From NCBI GenBank assembly GCA_017503575.1, contig JAFVSV010000027.1:1-54230 (forward strand): 54,230 nt of DNA. Reading direction: 5' to 3'. Position numbers and translations under genes: made by a program. This DNA is from Alistipes sp. (lineage in GTDB: Bacteria > Bacteroidota > Bacteroidia > Bacteroidales > Rikenellaceae). Of the stretch, positions 9,591 through 18,339 are shown piece by piece. Within the stretch, counting starts at the first letter, position 1. Every line of letters starts with the position of its first letter. The notes beneath the pieces are model-generated. The model saw nothing but the letters and a program-made list of their open reading frames with translations, had not been told where the DNA came from and did no database searches.

Positions 9591-10727
9591 CTATTCACTC
9601 TTTTTTACGAATTGAACATCGCCCATAGGGAACATCGTCGGTCGGTAGTTCGAGCCAAGCGCCACCTTGGCGCCGTTATCGTTGTATGTCCAAAGGCCAA
9701 AGCCAACATAGTTAAAGCCATCGACCGTAGGCAAATCGAGCGTTAGTGTCGTGCACTCATCATTAGGCGTAGCCTCAACCTCCATGGAGGCGTATGAGAA
9801 CTGCGTAGAGCTAACAAGCGTGACGTAGAAGAACACATCATACGACAACACCGTCCAGCCGAATGGGATGATTATACCACCCGTCTCGGCATCGTAGCGC
9901 ACCTCAAGCTCGGTGCCTGGGTACAGGAAGTCGCGCATCTTAAGGGTCTTGCCATACTCCACCTCCTCGAGCGTAAAGATAAGATAGTAGTCCGAGGGGT
10001 TGGGGGCATAGTCAAGGCTATTGAGCGAGCCGTTGGGTGAGTAGAACCACTTGGATGCAGTAATCTCCCAGTTGCCCAATAGACGATAGTATGGATTGTC
10101 GGCATGAGTACCCTGCGTAACGGCGATGGTATAGGCCTTATTACCCGCCTCGATGCGCACCTTTGCCTCTCGCACCTCGTCACCTTCGTTTGCCTCAACC
10201 GATATTGTTGCACGCTGCGCCTCTGGTTCCATGGTGGCTGTCAGCCACTCAGCATCAGCCGATATATTCCACTCCTTATTAGTAAATACGCCGAACGTAT
10301 AGCTCGACGCAGCAGAGTCGAACGCATAGCTCTCTGGGGCGATGACGCGTAGCTCGGCAGTGGTAGCCGCCTCCTGGTCTACTGATATCACAATTTCATC
10401 GAAGAGTGCTTCGGGGCTGACAATCTTAAACGAAGTATTACGCGACTGCGCATTGCTGTTTGGCTCGGCAGTAACACTAATTGCATTACCCTCAACCTCG
10501 CAACGCGCCCAGTCTGCTATGGCAGTCACATCAAGCTCCCACTTAACACTATCTGGGTATGGCGTAACGACAATCTCGTTGTCACCACCCTCGGCAGCGA
10601 AACCAACGCCATACGCCGAGAGTTGCACCCCGCGCATAACATTGGGCGCAGGCTTCTCGCAGCCTACAAACAAAATAGCGCATAGAAGTACAATGCTCCA
10701 CATGCGCCTAAAGATAAACCTATCCAT
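9591..10727 (-). CDS. BACON-domain lipoprotein, first gene of the operon
   Basis: The 377-residue lipoprotein starts at ATG 10727 (MDRFIFRRMWSIVLL); an in-frame ATG ten codons upstream would bury the signal and is less likely. The lipobox is FVGC. Two BACON-like domains lie at about residues 30-110 and 115-205 (KEWNISADAEWLTATMEPEA). A C-terminal lipocalin-like or beta-sandwich region of about 160 residues (LLGNWEITASKWFYSPNGS) ends the protein. It is the promoter-proximal gene of a six-gene operon. The partner specificity is unknown. Confidence 0.85.
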   Translation of the reverse strand: MDRFIFRRMWSIVLLCAILFVGCEKPAPNVMRGVQLSAYGVGFAAEGGDNEIVVTPYPDSVKWELDVTAIADWARCEVEGNAISVTAEPNSNAQSRNTSFKIVSPEALFDEIVISVDQEAATTAELRVIAPESYAFDSAASSYTFGVFTNKEWNISADAEWLTATMEPEAQRATISVEANEGDEVREAKVRIEAGNKAYTIAVTQGTHADNPYYRLLGNWEITASKWFYSPNGSLNSLDYAPNPSDYYLIFTLEEVEYGKTLKMRDFLYPGTELEVRYDAETGGIIIPFGWTVLSYDVFFYVTLVSSTQFSYASMEVEATPNDECTTLTLDLPTVDGFNYVGFGLWTYNDNGAKVALGSNYRPTMFPMGDVQFVKKSE

Positions 10728-10800
10728 TATTCTACAATTTAGCGAAGGATGACACATAAACCAACCTCCGCAATCATACTATATTTAACATGTGAATACA

Positions 10801-10832
10801 CAAAATTAAGCAAATATATCTTAATATCCAAA
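10801..10832 (-). promoter_or_regulatory. Promoter of the lipoprotein operon
   Basis: On the minus strand TTTG (10829-10832) lies 20 bases upstream of TAATTTTG (10801-10808). This matches the Bacteroidetes primary promoter TTTG-N19/20-TAnnTTTG at every fixed position. Transcription would start near 10794, leaving a leader of about 67 bases before the ATG at 10727. Confidence 0.8.
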
Positions 10833-10865
10833 TACATAAGCACATATTATATAGCATAACTCAAA

Positions 10866-10911
10866 ATATTAGGGCTAACCACCCATGCAAAACGCACATG
10901 ATGATTAGCCC
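10866..10911 (-). terminator. Terminator downstream of glutathione peroxidase
   Basis: The minus strand holds GGGCTAA...TTAGCCC followed by TAATATTTTG. The stem is only seven base pairs with a long loop that can fold further. It lies between the peroxidase stop and the next promoter. Confidence 0.55.
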
Positions 10912-10938
10912 AAAGAGGACTCACATATAAGTCGGTGA

Positions 10939-11532
10939 TTATAGCAACTCCTCGACAGCCTGCTCCACCTTTGACATATCTGCCGTAGGCTCGAAGCGTG
11001 CTACAACATGACCATCACGGTCGATAAGGAACTTGGTGAAATTCCACTTTATATCTGCCGACTTATCGTAGTTGGCATCCGCCTCACGAAGTAGCTTATC
11101 GAGTATTGGCGATAGCTTGTGACCCTCGTCAAAACCCTTGAAGCCACGCTCCGCCTTGAGCCACGCGTATAGCGGGAGCTGATTTACGCCATTCACCTCC
11201 GACTTCTTGAACTGCACGAAGGTGGTGCCATAGTTAAGCTGGCAGAACTGCGTTGTCTCGGCATCGCTCTCTGGCGACTGCTCGCCAAATTGGTTGCATG
11301 GGATGTCAATTATCTCAAAGCCGCGCTCATGATACTTGGCATATAATGCCTGAAGCTCCTCATACTGGGGTGTAAAACCACACTTGCTCGCCGTGTTTAC
11401 AATCAACACAACCTTACCCTTGAAGTCGCTCAATGGTACTACCCTACCGTCCTGCGCTTTAAGCTCAAAGTCGTAGAGGCTCTTATTGTTACTCTTTGGT
11501 GTGCAGCAGCACGCTTTTGCTCTTGTCTTCAT
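10939..11532 (-). CDS. gpx: Glutathione peroxidase family protein
   Basis: This 197-residue Cys-type glutathione peroxidase (BtuE/Gpx family) reduces hydrogen peroxide or organic peroxides, in bacteria usually with thioredoxin rather than glutathione. The catalytic Cys is at about residue 51 in NTASKCGFTPQYEELQ. The family's PCNQFGEQSP and WNFTKFLID motifs, which carry the Gln and Trp/Asn of the catalytic tetrad, are present. The start at 11532 (MKTRAKACCC) is preferred to an in-frame ATG 15 codons upstream, since it sits after the predicted promoter leader. Oddly, the N-terminus has three consecutive Cys before the domain and no clear signal peptide. The gene appears monocistronic. Confidence 0.93.
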   Translation of the reverse strand: MKTRAKACCCTPKSNNKSLYDFELKAQDGRVVPLSDFKGKVVLIVNTASKCGFTPQYEELQALYAKYHERGFEIIDIPCNQFGEQSPESDAETTQFCQLNYGTTFVQFKKSEVNGVNQLPLYAWLKAERGFKGFDEGHKLSPILDKLLREADANYDKSADIKWNFTKFLIDRDGHVVARFEPTADMSKVEQAVEELL

Positions 11533-11591
11533 AGTCGAATATTGTTTTATTATTTTTCGTTCAATTATCTGTTTCAAATTCTATTCCGATG

Positions 11592-11622
11592 CAAATGTAT
11601 AGAAAATATTTATCACGGCAAT
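11592..11622 (-). promoter_or_regulatory. Promoter of the peroxidase gene
   Basis: On the minus strand ATTG (11619-11622) lies 19 bases upstream of TACATTTG (11592-11599), a full match to TAnnTTTG. The predicted start of transcription is near 11585, about 53 bases before the chosen ATG. Confidence 0.7.
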
Positions 11623-11766
11623 ACTTTTAATCACCTTGTTTTATAATATATTTTTATAACCATATAGGAAGAACAAATAGTGGGCCGCTAAATTCGATGG
11701 AACAGCCTAATAATCTCGATGTTGGAATTTTAGTTGAGGGGTAGATACAACACTCGCCAAAAAAAA

Positions 11767-11807
11767 AATACGAATGGGCAGTACGCCAAGTACAGCCCAT
11801 CCGTATT
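11767..11807 (-). terminator. Terminator of the nqr operon
   Basis: An 18-base-pair hairpin (arms 11767-11784 and 11790-11807, one mismatch and one wobble) is followed on the minus strand by a run of about ten T. It lies 44 bases after the nqrF stop codon. A-rich flanks on the other side make it partly bidirectional. Confidence 0.9.
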
Positions 11808-11850
11808 TTCTTTTGGTAGGGGAAGTTGATGCCCCTCAATAACGCTAAAA

Positions 11851-13107
11851 TTATGCGCCGAAGTTATCAAATAGAATATTCTCCGCTGGCACTCCAAGAC
11901 CATCGAGGAGGTTTACTACCGACTGCGCCATCATTGGAGGACCGCACATGAGGTAGATGATGCCCTCTGGCTCATCGTGCTGCTTAAGGTATGTCTCGTA
12001 GAGAACATTGTGAACGAAGCCTGGGACATAAGGTACACCTGCCTTGTCAGCCTCTGGATCGGGACGGTCAAGGGCGAGGTGGAACTTGAAGTTGGGGAAC
12101 TCCTTCTCAATCTGGTAGTAGTCATCGAGGTAGAAAGCCTCCTTAAGAGAACGAGCACCGTAGAAGAAGTTAACCTTACGGCCTGTCTTAAGAGTCTTGA
12201 AGAGGTGCATGATGTGTGAACGCATAGGCGCCATACCTGCACCACCACCGATGAATACGAGTTCCTGATCATCCGAGAGGTTATCGGGGAGGAAGAACTC
12301 ACCGAATGGGCCCGACATAATGATCTTATCACCTGGCTTAAGCGAGTAGATGTATGAAGAACATACACCAGGGTTAACATTCATGAAGCCACCCTTTGCG
12401 CGGTCGAACGGAGGTGTTGCGATACGCACATTTAGCTTGATGATATCGCCCTCAGCAGGATATGTAGCACATGAGTATGCACGCACCTGAGGCTCAGGGT
12501 TAACCATCTTAAGATTGAAGACACCCATCTTCTCCCAATCCTCACGGTACTCGGGATCAACGTCGATATCCTTATAATCTACGGTGATTGCAGGAACGTC
12601 AATCTGGATGTAACCACCCGAACGGAAGTTTAGATGCTCACCCTCGGGGAGTTTAACAACAAACTCCTTGATGAATGTAGCTACATTGTTGTTAGAAACA
12701 ACCTCGCACTCCCACTTCTTGATGCTAAGCACCGAAGCAGGAACCTTAATCTGCATATCCTCCTTAACCTTCACCTGGCAGCCAAGGCGCCAGCCCTCGT
12801 TAATCTGACGACGGTTGAAGAAGCCACGCTCGGTGGGCAAAATCTCGCCACCGCCCGATATTACCTGGCACTTGCACTGACCACATGCGCCCTTACCACC
12901 ACATGCCGAAGGGAGGAAGATACCCTGCTCCGAAAGTGTGCTTAGAAGGGTTGAGCCCGAGGCAACCTCAAGTACCTTACCACCCTCGTTGATGTCGATC
13001 TTAACGGCACCCGACGAGGTAAGCTTTGCCTTTGCTAAGAGTAGCAGCAACACCAATACGAGTGTTACAGCAAGAAAGGCAACTACTGCATAAATAATAA
13101 TCTCCAT
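11851..13107 (-). CDS. nqrF: Na+-translocating NADH:quinone reductase subunit F
   Basis: NqrF is the NADH-oxidising subunit of the Na+-NQR complex and passes electrons through FAD and a 2Fe-2S centre. The 418-residue protein has one N-terminal membrane helix (residues 3-24). A ferredoxin domain with CGGKGACGQCKC and a later Cys (GCQV) binds the cluster. The flavin domain carries RAYSCATYP, and the NADH-binding part has FIGGGAGMAPMRSH and YLMCGPPMM. The usual FAD motif is RAYSxASYP, so Ala is here displaced by Thr. It is the last gene of the nqrABCDEF operon. Confidence 0.98.
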   Translation of the reverse strand: MEIIIYAVVAFLAVTLVLVLLLLLAKAKLTSSGAVKIDINEGGKVLEVASGSTLLSTLSEQGIFLPSACGGKGACGQCKCQVISGGGEILPTERGFFNRRQINEGWRLGCQVKVKEDMQIKVPASVLSIKKWECEVVSNNNVATFIKEFVVKLPEGEHLNFRSGGYIQIDVPAITVDYKDIDVDPEYREDWEKMGVFNLKMVNPEPQVRAYSCATYPAEGDIIKLNVRIATPPFDRAKGGFMNVNPGVCSSYIYSLKPGDKIIMSGPFGEFFLPDNLSDDQELVFIGGGAGMAPMRSHIMHLFKTLKTGRKVNFFYGARSLKEAFYLDDYYQIEKEFPNFKFHLALDRPDPEADKAGVPYVPGFVHNVLYETYLKQHDEPEGIIYLMCGPPMMAQSVVNLLDGLGVPAENILFDNFGA

Positions 13108-13126
13108 CTTTTACTCTTATTAAAGG

Positions 13127-13726
13127 TTACAACTTAACACCCGAGAATATCATGAAGGCGATACCCATCAAACCAGTGATGATAAATGTGATACCTGGGC
13201 CCTTCAATGCTGCGGGAACATGTGAGTAGGCAATCTTCTCGCGGATAGCAGCCATCATCACGATAGCCAACCACCAACCAATACCCGAGCCAGCGCCATA
13301 TACTACTGAGTCGCCGAACGAGCAGATGGTATCACCCACGCGCTGCTGCATGAACAACGAGCCACCCATGATGGCACAGTTCACAGCGATAAGTGGGAGG
13401 AAGATACCCAACTGGTTATACAACGATGGTGAGAACTTCTCGACAACCATCTCTACGAGCTGTACGAATGCTGCGATGACAGCGATGAAGATGATGAACG
13501 ACAAGAAGCCAAGGTCGATACCCTCACCCAAGACGTTTGGAGAGAGAACATGCACCTGAAGAAGGTAGTTCAAAGGCACGGTCATCACCTGCACGAAGGT
13601 AACAGCAGCACCCAAACCCAACGCGGTCTTTACGCTCTTTGATACGGCGATATATGAACACATACCAAAGAAGTATGCGAAGACCATGTTTTCAATAAAT
13701 ACCGAATTGAAAAATAAATTTAACAT
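13127..13726 (-). CDS. nqrE: Na+-NQR subunit E
   Basis: NqrE is an integral membrane subunit that helps form the sodium path and, with NqrD, coordinates an iron centre between the half-membrane helices. The 199-residue protein has about six hydrophobic helices. Conserved family segments include YFFGMCSYIAVSKSVKTALG and LPLIAVNCAIMGGSLF, each carrying a Cys at the known metal-ligand position. Its length equals the usual 198-202. It sits between nqrD and nqrF with short gaps (11 and 19 bases). Confidence 0.97.
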   Translation of the reverse strand: MLNLFFNSVFIENMVFAYFFGMCSYIAVSKSVKTALGLGAAVTFVQVMTVPLNYLLQVHVLSPNVLGEGIDLGFLSFIIFIAVIAAFVQLVEMVVEKFSPSLYNQLGIFLPLIAVNCAIMGGSLFMQQRVGDTICSFGDSVVYGAGSGIGWWLAIVMMAAIREKIAYSHVPAALKGPGITFIITGLMGIAFMIFSGVKL

Positions 13727-13737
13727 ACGCTACCCTC

Positions 13738-14337
13738 CTACTTTTCCTGTAAATCCTTATTGAATGAGCGGTGCACCCAGATGATGCAACCTACGATGAT
13801 AAGTGCCATTGGTGGGAAGAGCATAAGCGAGTTAGGTGTATACCAATCGCCAAGTACCTGCATACCGAAGAGCTGGCCAGAGCCGAAGAACTCACGGAAG
13901 AAGGCAACGAGTACGAGGATGAAGGCATAACCCAAGCCGTTGGCAACACCATCAACAAATGAGTCCCAAGGCTTGTTACCCAACGCATAGGCCTCAACAC
14001 GACCCATCACAATACAGTTGGTGATGATAAGACCCACGTATACCGAGAGCTGCTTCGAGACATCGTACATAAATGCCTTGAGGAACTGGTCTACAACGAT
14101 AACGAGAGTTGCGATAACAACCAACTGAACGATGATACGTATACGTGAAGGCACGCCATTACGCAACAACGACATAATGAGGTTAGAGAATGCAGCAACG
14201 AAGGTTACCGAGAGACCCATAACCAACGCAGGCTCCATCTTTACCGTAACGGCAAGAGCCGAGCAAATACCCAAAATCTGAACAATAATAGGGTTATTCG
14301 CTGCTAACGGATTTGTAAAATTCTTACTTAGTTTCAT
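13738..14337 (-). CDS. nqrD: Na+-NQR subunit D
   Basis: NqrD is the homologous partner of NqrE in the sodium-pumping quinone reductase. The 199-residue polytopic protein carries [20 protein letters not shown] near the N-terminus and [19 protein letters not shown] in the middle. The two Cys residues correspond to those in NqrE. The C-terminus is short and charged. It lies 16 bases from nqrC. Confidence 0.97.
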   Translation of the reverse strand: MKLSKNFTNPLAANNPIIVQILGICSALAVTVKMEPALVMGLSVTFVAAFSNLIMSLLRNGVPSRIRIIVQLVVIATLVIVVDQFLKAFMYDVSKQLSVYVGLIITNCIVMGRVEAYALGNKPWDSFVDGVANGLGYAFILVLVAFFREFFGSGQLFGMQVLGDWYTPNSLMLFPPMALIIVGCIIWVHRSFNKDLQEK

Positions 14338-14353
14338 AGCTTATCTCCTATTA

Positions 14354-15082
14354 TTATTCGATATTCACATTCACATGTACACCTAATGTTTCGAAGAATG
14401 GAGCATACTTCTTCAAAGAGTTCTCAAGCATGCTATTCACACCATCACAGGTCTTTGTACCACCCGAGATAGCATCGACACTACAACCATCAATATAGGC
14501 TCTATTGTCCTTACCATTCTTGAGCATCTTGAGGGCAAATTCTCCATTTGCATAGAGCTGCTTGCCAGCGAACTGACCCTGAACATCGTCAGTAGCAATC
14601 TCGGCACCAAGACCCGGGGTCTCACCTGCGTGATCCATGATGATACCTACGACCTCCATGTTGTCTGCAACAGGCTTGAGAGCTACATAGCCCCAGATAT
14701 CGTTCCAGAGACCCTTACCTACGATAGGCACAACAAACAAGGTCTCACCAGCCTTCTCATACATAAAGATAGGAAGTGCATCCTCCTCTGCTGCAAGAGC
14801 CTTGCGGTTAGAGATAAGCTCGAAGGCTGCCTTAATATCGGCATCCTTCTTTACCTCAACAAACTGGGTACCGCCGACAATAGCGCCCACGGTAACCTTG
14901 TCGAAGCTCTCACCCTCAGCACCAAAGGCCTTCATGATAGACTCCTTCTGCTCGTTGAGCACGTTATCCTCCTGCATTGGCTTGAGCAATATAGCCAGGG
15001 TAGCAAGCAACGCACCTACGATAACTACCATCACAACAGTATAGATGATGGTATACGCGTTTGAATTTTTATTTAATGCCAT
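14354..15082 (-). CDS. nqrC: Na+-NQR subunit C
   Basis: NqrC carries a covalently bound FMN on its periplasmic domain. The 242-residue protein has one N-terminal helix (residues 10-31), then a soluble domain with GETPGLGAE. The flavin attachment site is SGGTKTCDGVN, where the FMN-linked Thr follows SGG; many relatives have SGAT. Attachment requires the ApbE flavin transferase, which is not in this window. The gene lies between nqrB and nqrD. Confidence 0.96.
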   Translation of the reverse strand: MALNKNSNAYTIIYTVVMVVIVGALLATLAILLKPMQEDNVLNEQKESIMKAFGAEGESFDKVTVGAIVGGTQFVEVKKDADIKAAFELISNRKALAAEEDALPIFMYEKAGETLFVVPIVGKGLWNDIWGYVALKPVADNMEVVGIIMDHAGETPGLGAEIATDDVQGQFAGKQLYANGEFALKMLKNGKDNRAYIDGCSVDAISGGTKTCDGVNSMLENSLKKYAPFFETLGVHVNVNIE

Positions 15083-15092
15083 AGCTTCCTAC

Positions 15093-16202
15093 TTATTTAA
15101 CGTTCTTAATTAGTCTCTTACGACGTGCCACGTTACGCTCAACAACGAAGTAGTCGATGAGTGGAGCGAGAGCATTCATGAAGAGGATTGCGAGCATCAT
15201 ACCCTCTGGGTATGCTGGGTTCATCACGCGTACGCAGACTGCCAAAGCACCTACCATGAAACCGTAGATCCACTTACCCGTATTGGTCTGAGCCGAGGTA
15301 ACAGGGTCGGTAGCCATGAATACAGCACCAAAGGCAAAGCCACCTACCAACAAGTGGTAGTATGCTGGGTACTCCGTCCAGCCAGTGATGTCGAAGAGGT
15401 AACCAAAGGCGAGACCACCCAAGAATACCGACAACATGATACGCCATGAAGCAACACCTGTGAAGAGCAACAACGCTGCACCCAACAAGATAGCGAGTGT
15501 AGAGGTCTCACCAACGCAACCAGGGATAGTACCGAGGAAAGCGTCACATGCAGAGAAGCCCTCCATGGTAGCACCAGGCTGACCCATGTAATCCAAGGCA
15601 GTTGCACCAGAGACACCATCTACGGCGTACCACACCTTCTCGCCAGACATATGGGGAGTATATGCAAAGAAGGCAAAGGCACGTGCCAACAACGCAGGGT
15701 TGAAGACATTCATACCTGTACCACCAAATACCTCCTTACCGATGATTACAGCAAATGCAGTAGAGAGACCCACAATCCAAAGGGGTACACCAATAGGCAT
15801 GATCATTGGGATGAGCAGACCCGTCACGAGGAAGCCCTCGTTAATCTCATGGCCACGCTTCTGCGCAAAGGCAAACTCGATAGAGAGACCTACGACATAC
15901 GATACGATGATCATAGGAAGCACCTCCAAGAAGCCGAACCAGAATGCAGAGAGGCCGGTCTTACCTGCGAAGTAACCGATATTCCACATACCGAACAACA
16001 AAGCAGGAATAAGCGCGAGTACCACAACAATCATCACACGCTTGATATCATTACAGTCGCGGATGTGAGCACCCTTCTTGGTAGTTGTGTTAGGAACAAA
16101 AAGGAATGTCTCGAAGCCCTCGAATGTCGAGTGCAAGAAACTGAGCTTACCTCCCTTAGAGAAGGTGGGCTTTATCTTATCAACAAAATTACGCAATCCC
16201 AT
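15093..16202 (-). CDS. nqrB: Na+-NQR subunit B
   Basis: NqrB is the main membrane subunit of Na+-NQR. It binds riboflavin and covalent FMN and is the site of sodium translocation. The 369-residue protein has about ten helices and the FMN attachment motif VSGATALDY. Family segments include FGGTGMNVFNPALLARAF and the FMATDPVTSAQTNTG region. The N-terminus is cytoplasmic and charged. It begins three bases after nqrA ends. Confidence 0.97.
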   Translation of the reverse strand: MGLRNFVDKIKPTFSKGGKLSFLHSTFEGFETFLFVPNTTTKKGAHIRDCNDIKRVMIVVVLALIPALLFGMWNIGYFAGKTGLSAFWFGFLEVLPMIIVSYVVGLSIEFAFAQKRGHEINEGFLVTGLLIPMIMPIGVPLWIVGLSTAFAVIIGKEVFGGTGMNVFNPALLARAFAFFAYTPHMSGEKVWYAVDGVSGATALDYMGQPGATMEGFSACDAFLGTIPGCVGETSTLAILLGAALLLFTGVASWRIMLSVFLGGLAFGYLFDITGWTEYPAYYHLLVGGFAFGAVFMATDPVTSAQTNTGKWIYGFMVGALAVCVRVMNPAYPEGMMLAILFMNALAPLIDYFVVERNVARRKRLIKNVK

Positions 16203-16205
16203 AGT

Positions 16206-17543
16206 TTAGCTCTCCTTAATCATTAAGTTAATACCATCGCGAACTATCTGCTGCATCTCAATCTTCGAAGGATCAACAAACTCGCAGAGTGCCAAGTCCT
16301 CGGGAAGCACCTCGTACAAGCCGAGATTCTCCATCTTATCGAGATCCTTGACAAGGATTGCCTTCAACAGATAAGATACATAGATATCCATTGGGAGATA
16401 CTCCTCGTAGAGACCCGTAACAACGAATGGACGCTCACCACCATTGAGGTTAGTATCGAGCTTATACTCCTTGCCAGGCGATAGCCATGAGAAGTAAGCA
16501 CGCGATACCGAGAAGCGGTGGGTACGAGGCATTGCCCAGCCCAAAAGCTCATATACATTACCCTCGGGGATGAGAGTAATCATGTTAGCCTGCGCTGCAA
16601 TATAGCCATCAGCAGCTGTGGTAACACCCGTTAGAACATCACCAGAGATGATACGAACACTCTCCGACACCTTACCTACGATAGACTCAACAGCCGCACC
16701 CGAGATGATGCGCTTGTAACATGGCTTCTGAGCCTCGCTACCTGCAACAGCAATAATCTTCGACATGTCGAGCTTACCGGTGTTGACGAAACGACCCATG
16801 ATAGCTACATCCTGGATGTTTACCGTCCATACGATATCGCCCTTTGCGATGCGGTCGATGTGGTGAATCTGAACACCCACATTACCTACGGGGTGCTTAC
16901 CCTCGAAGGTGCGATACTCAACACCCTTGATGCTCTCCATGTAGCCCTCGGCGCCCTTGCGAGCAGAGAGGTGTACCTTGCCATTTGTAAGGCGAGCAAG
17001 AAGTGCCAAGCCAGCCTCGACATTAGCCTTCTCCTCCTTAAGCACGAAGTTGTAGTCTGGAGCGAGAGGTGCCGAGTCGAATGCCGACACGAAGATTGCC
17101 TTAGGTGTAGCATCGGGGTTAGCGACGATACCATAAGGACGCTCTACGATGCGAGTCCAAAGACCCGACTCAAGAAGCATCTCGACAATCTCAGAACGCT
17201 CAGCCTTGGCGGGGTTAACCACCTTGATCTCCTTAACCTGCTGTGCCTGGTCGGGCTCTACGGCAACGTTAAGAAGCTTGCGCTTCTCACCACGATTGAT
17301 TGCCGACACCACGCCGCTAACGGGTGATGTGAAGAGGATGCGTGGATTGTTCTTATCGAAGAACAAAGCCGAGCCTACCTCTACCTTGTCACCAACCTTA
17401 ACCAACAGCTTGGGAGTAACGTTCTCATAATCAAGTGGGCTTACAGCATACGACTTCGCCATTGGAGCTACCTCCAAACGAGCCTCCGCCTTGCCAACAA
17501 GCTTGATGTCGAGACCTTTACGTAATTTAATGTTTTTCGACAT
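16206..17543 (-). CDS. nqrA: Na+-NQR subunit A
   Basis: NqrA is the soluble cytoplasmic subunit implicated in quinone binding. The 445-residue length and the start MSKNIKLRKGLDIKLVGKAE match the family. Other family segments are MGRFVNTGKLDMSKIIAVAG and a late YLPMDIYVSYLLKAILV. It is the first gene of the operon A-B-C-D-E-F on the minus strand. I could not find a full TTTG/TAnnTTTG promoter upstream (17544-17684); the best partial match is AATATTTG. Confidence 0.97.
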   Translation of the reverse strand: MSKNIKLRKGLDIKLVGKAEARLEVAPMAKSYAVSPLDYENVTPKLLVKVGDKVEVGSALFFDKNNPRILFTSPVSGVVSAINRGEKRKLLNVAVEPDQAQQVKEIKVVNPAKAERSEIVEMLLESGLWTRIVERPYGIVANPDATPKAIFVSAFDSAPLAPDYNFVLKEEKANVEAGLALLARLTNGKVHLSARKGAEGYMESIKGVEYRTFEGKHPVGNVGVQIHHIDRIAKGDIVWTVNIQDVAIMGRFVNTGKLDMSKIIAVAGSEAQKPCYKRIISGAAVESIVGKVSESVRIISGDVLTGVTTAADGYIAAQANMITLIPEGNVYELLGWAMPRTHRFSVSRAYFSWLSPGKEYKLDTNLNGGERPFVVTGLYEEYLPMDIYVSYLLKAILVKDLDKMENLGLYEVLPEDLALCEFVDPSKIEMQQIVRDGINLMIKES

Positions 17544-17684
17544 AAAAACTGTTTGTTAGATTAATTTAATAGTTTTATATTTTAAGTTTGTGTTTACTCG
17601 CAAATCAGCACTCAAATATTCACAGTAAAAATGCGCACGAAGATACGCTTTTTTTTCGAAACAAACAATCATTTTAGCCCCATA

Positions 17685-17716
17685 TTTGCGTTTTGGCAGA
17701 TATTTTCATACATTTG
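17685..17716 (+). promoter_or_regulatory. Promoter of the tatD-tcdA-dehydrogenase operon
   Basis: TTTG (17685-17688) is followed after 20 bases by TACATTTG (17709-17716), an exact consensus. The predicted leader is only about 14 bases before the ATG at 17737. Confidence 0.82.
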
Positions 17717-17736
17717 TAGTCGGCAATAGATAAAAG

Positions 17737-18339
17737 ATGCACGAAGAGGGCAACCATAGAGCGTCGACATTTGTCGATATTCACACCCATCATCCACGTC
17801 TCGGGGTGCTCTCGCCAACAATGGCGGGCATACATCCGTGGGATGCTGATAAGGGCAACGCGTCACCCGACCTCGCAGCGTGCGACATCATCGGCGAGAC
17901 AGGCTTAGACTACGCATGCGAGGTGGATAGAGGGGTGCAACGAGAGCTCTTCGAGTGGCATCTATCAGAGGCGGAGAGGTTGCGAAAGCCCATCGTCCTG
18001 CACGTCGTCAAAACCTTTGAAGAGGTGATGACAATACTTGTAAAGCACAAGATTGAAGGCGTTGTATTTCACGGCTTTATAGGCTCAATGGAGCAAGCCA
18101 ATCGCGCCATCGACAGAGGCTACTATCTATCGTTTGGCGAGCGCTCGTTACGCTCACCCAAGAGTCGGTTTGTCGCTGAACAGATACCATTAGATAGGCT
18201 CTTCTGCGAGACTGACGACAACCCCAACATTGCCATCGAGCAGATATACGAGAGCATCGCCACGCTTCGCGGCATAAGGGTCGAGGTATTGGCGGAGCAA
18301 CTTGAACAGAACTATTATAGAGTGATACATAGAAGATGA
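17737..18339 (+). CDS. TatD-family metal-dependent hydrolase (short form)
   Basis: This 200-residue protein belongs to the TatD family of metal-dependent DNases in the amidohydrolase superfamily. Metal-site motifs are visible in order: DIHTHHP near residue 14, IGETGLDY near 51, VLHVVKTFEEV near 88, FHGFIGS near 112 and ETDDNPN near 159. It is about 60 residues shorter than typical TatD (near 260), mainly through short loops, but no catalytic motif is lost. The start follows the promoter closely. The stop overlaps the next start by four bases (ATGA), so translation is probably coupled to tcdA. Confidence 0.85.
   Translation: MHEEGNHRASTFVDIHTHHPRLGVLSPTMAGIHPWDADKGNASPDLAACDIIGETGLDYACEVDRGVQRELFEWHLSEAERLRKPIVLHVVKTFEEVMTILVKHKIEGVVFHGFIGSMEQANRAIDRGYYLSFGERSLRSPKSRFVAEQIPLDRLFCETDDNPNIAIEQIYESIATLRGIRVEVLAEQLEQNYYRVIHRR

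Noticed and set aside
17560-17600. TAAGTTTG near 17593 as a plus-strand promoter
   Set aside because: No TTTG lies at the right distance, and a much better promoter occurs at 17685-17716.
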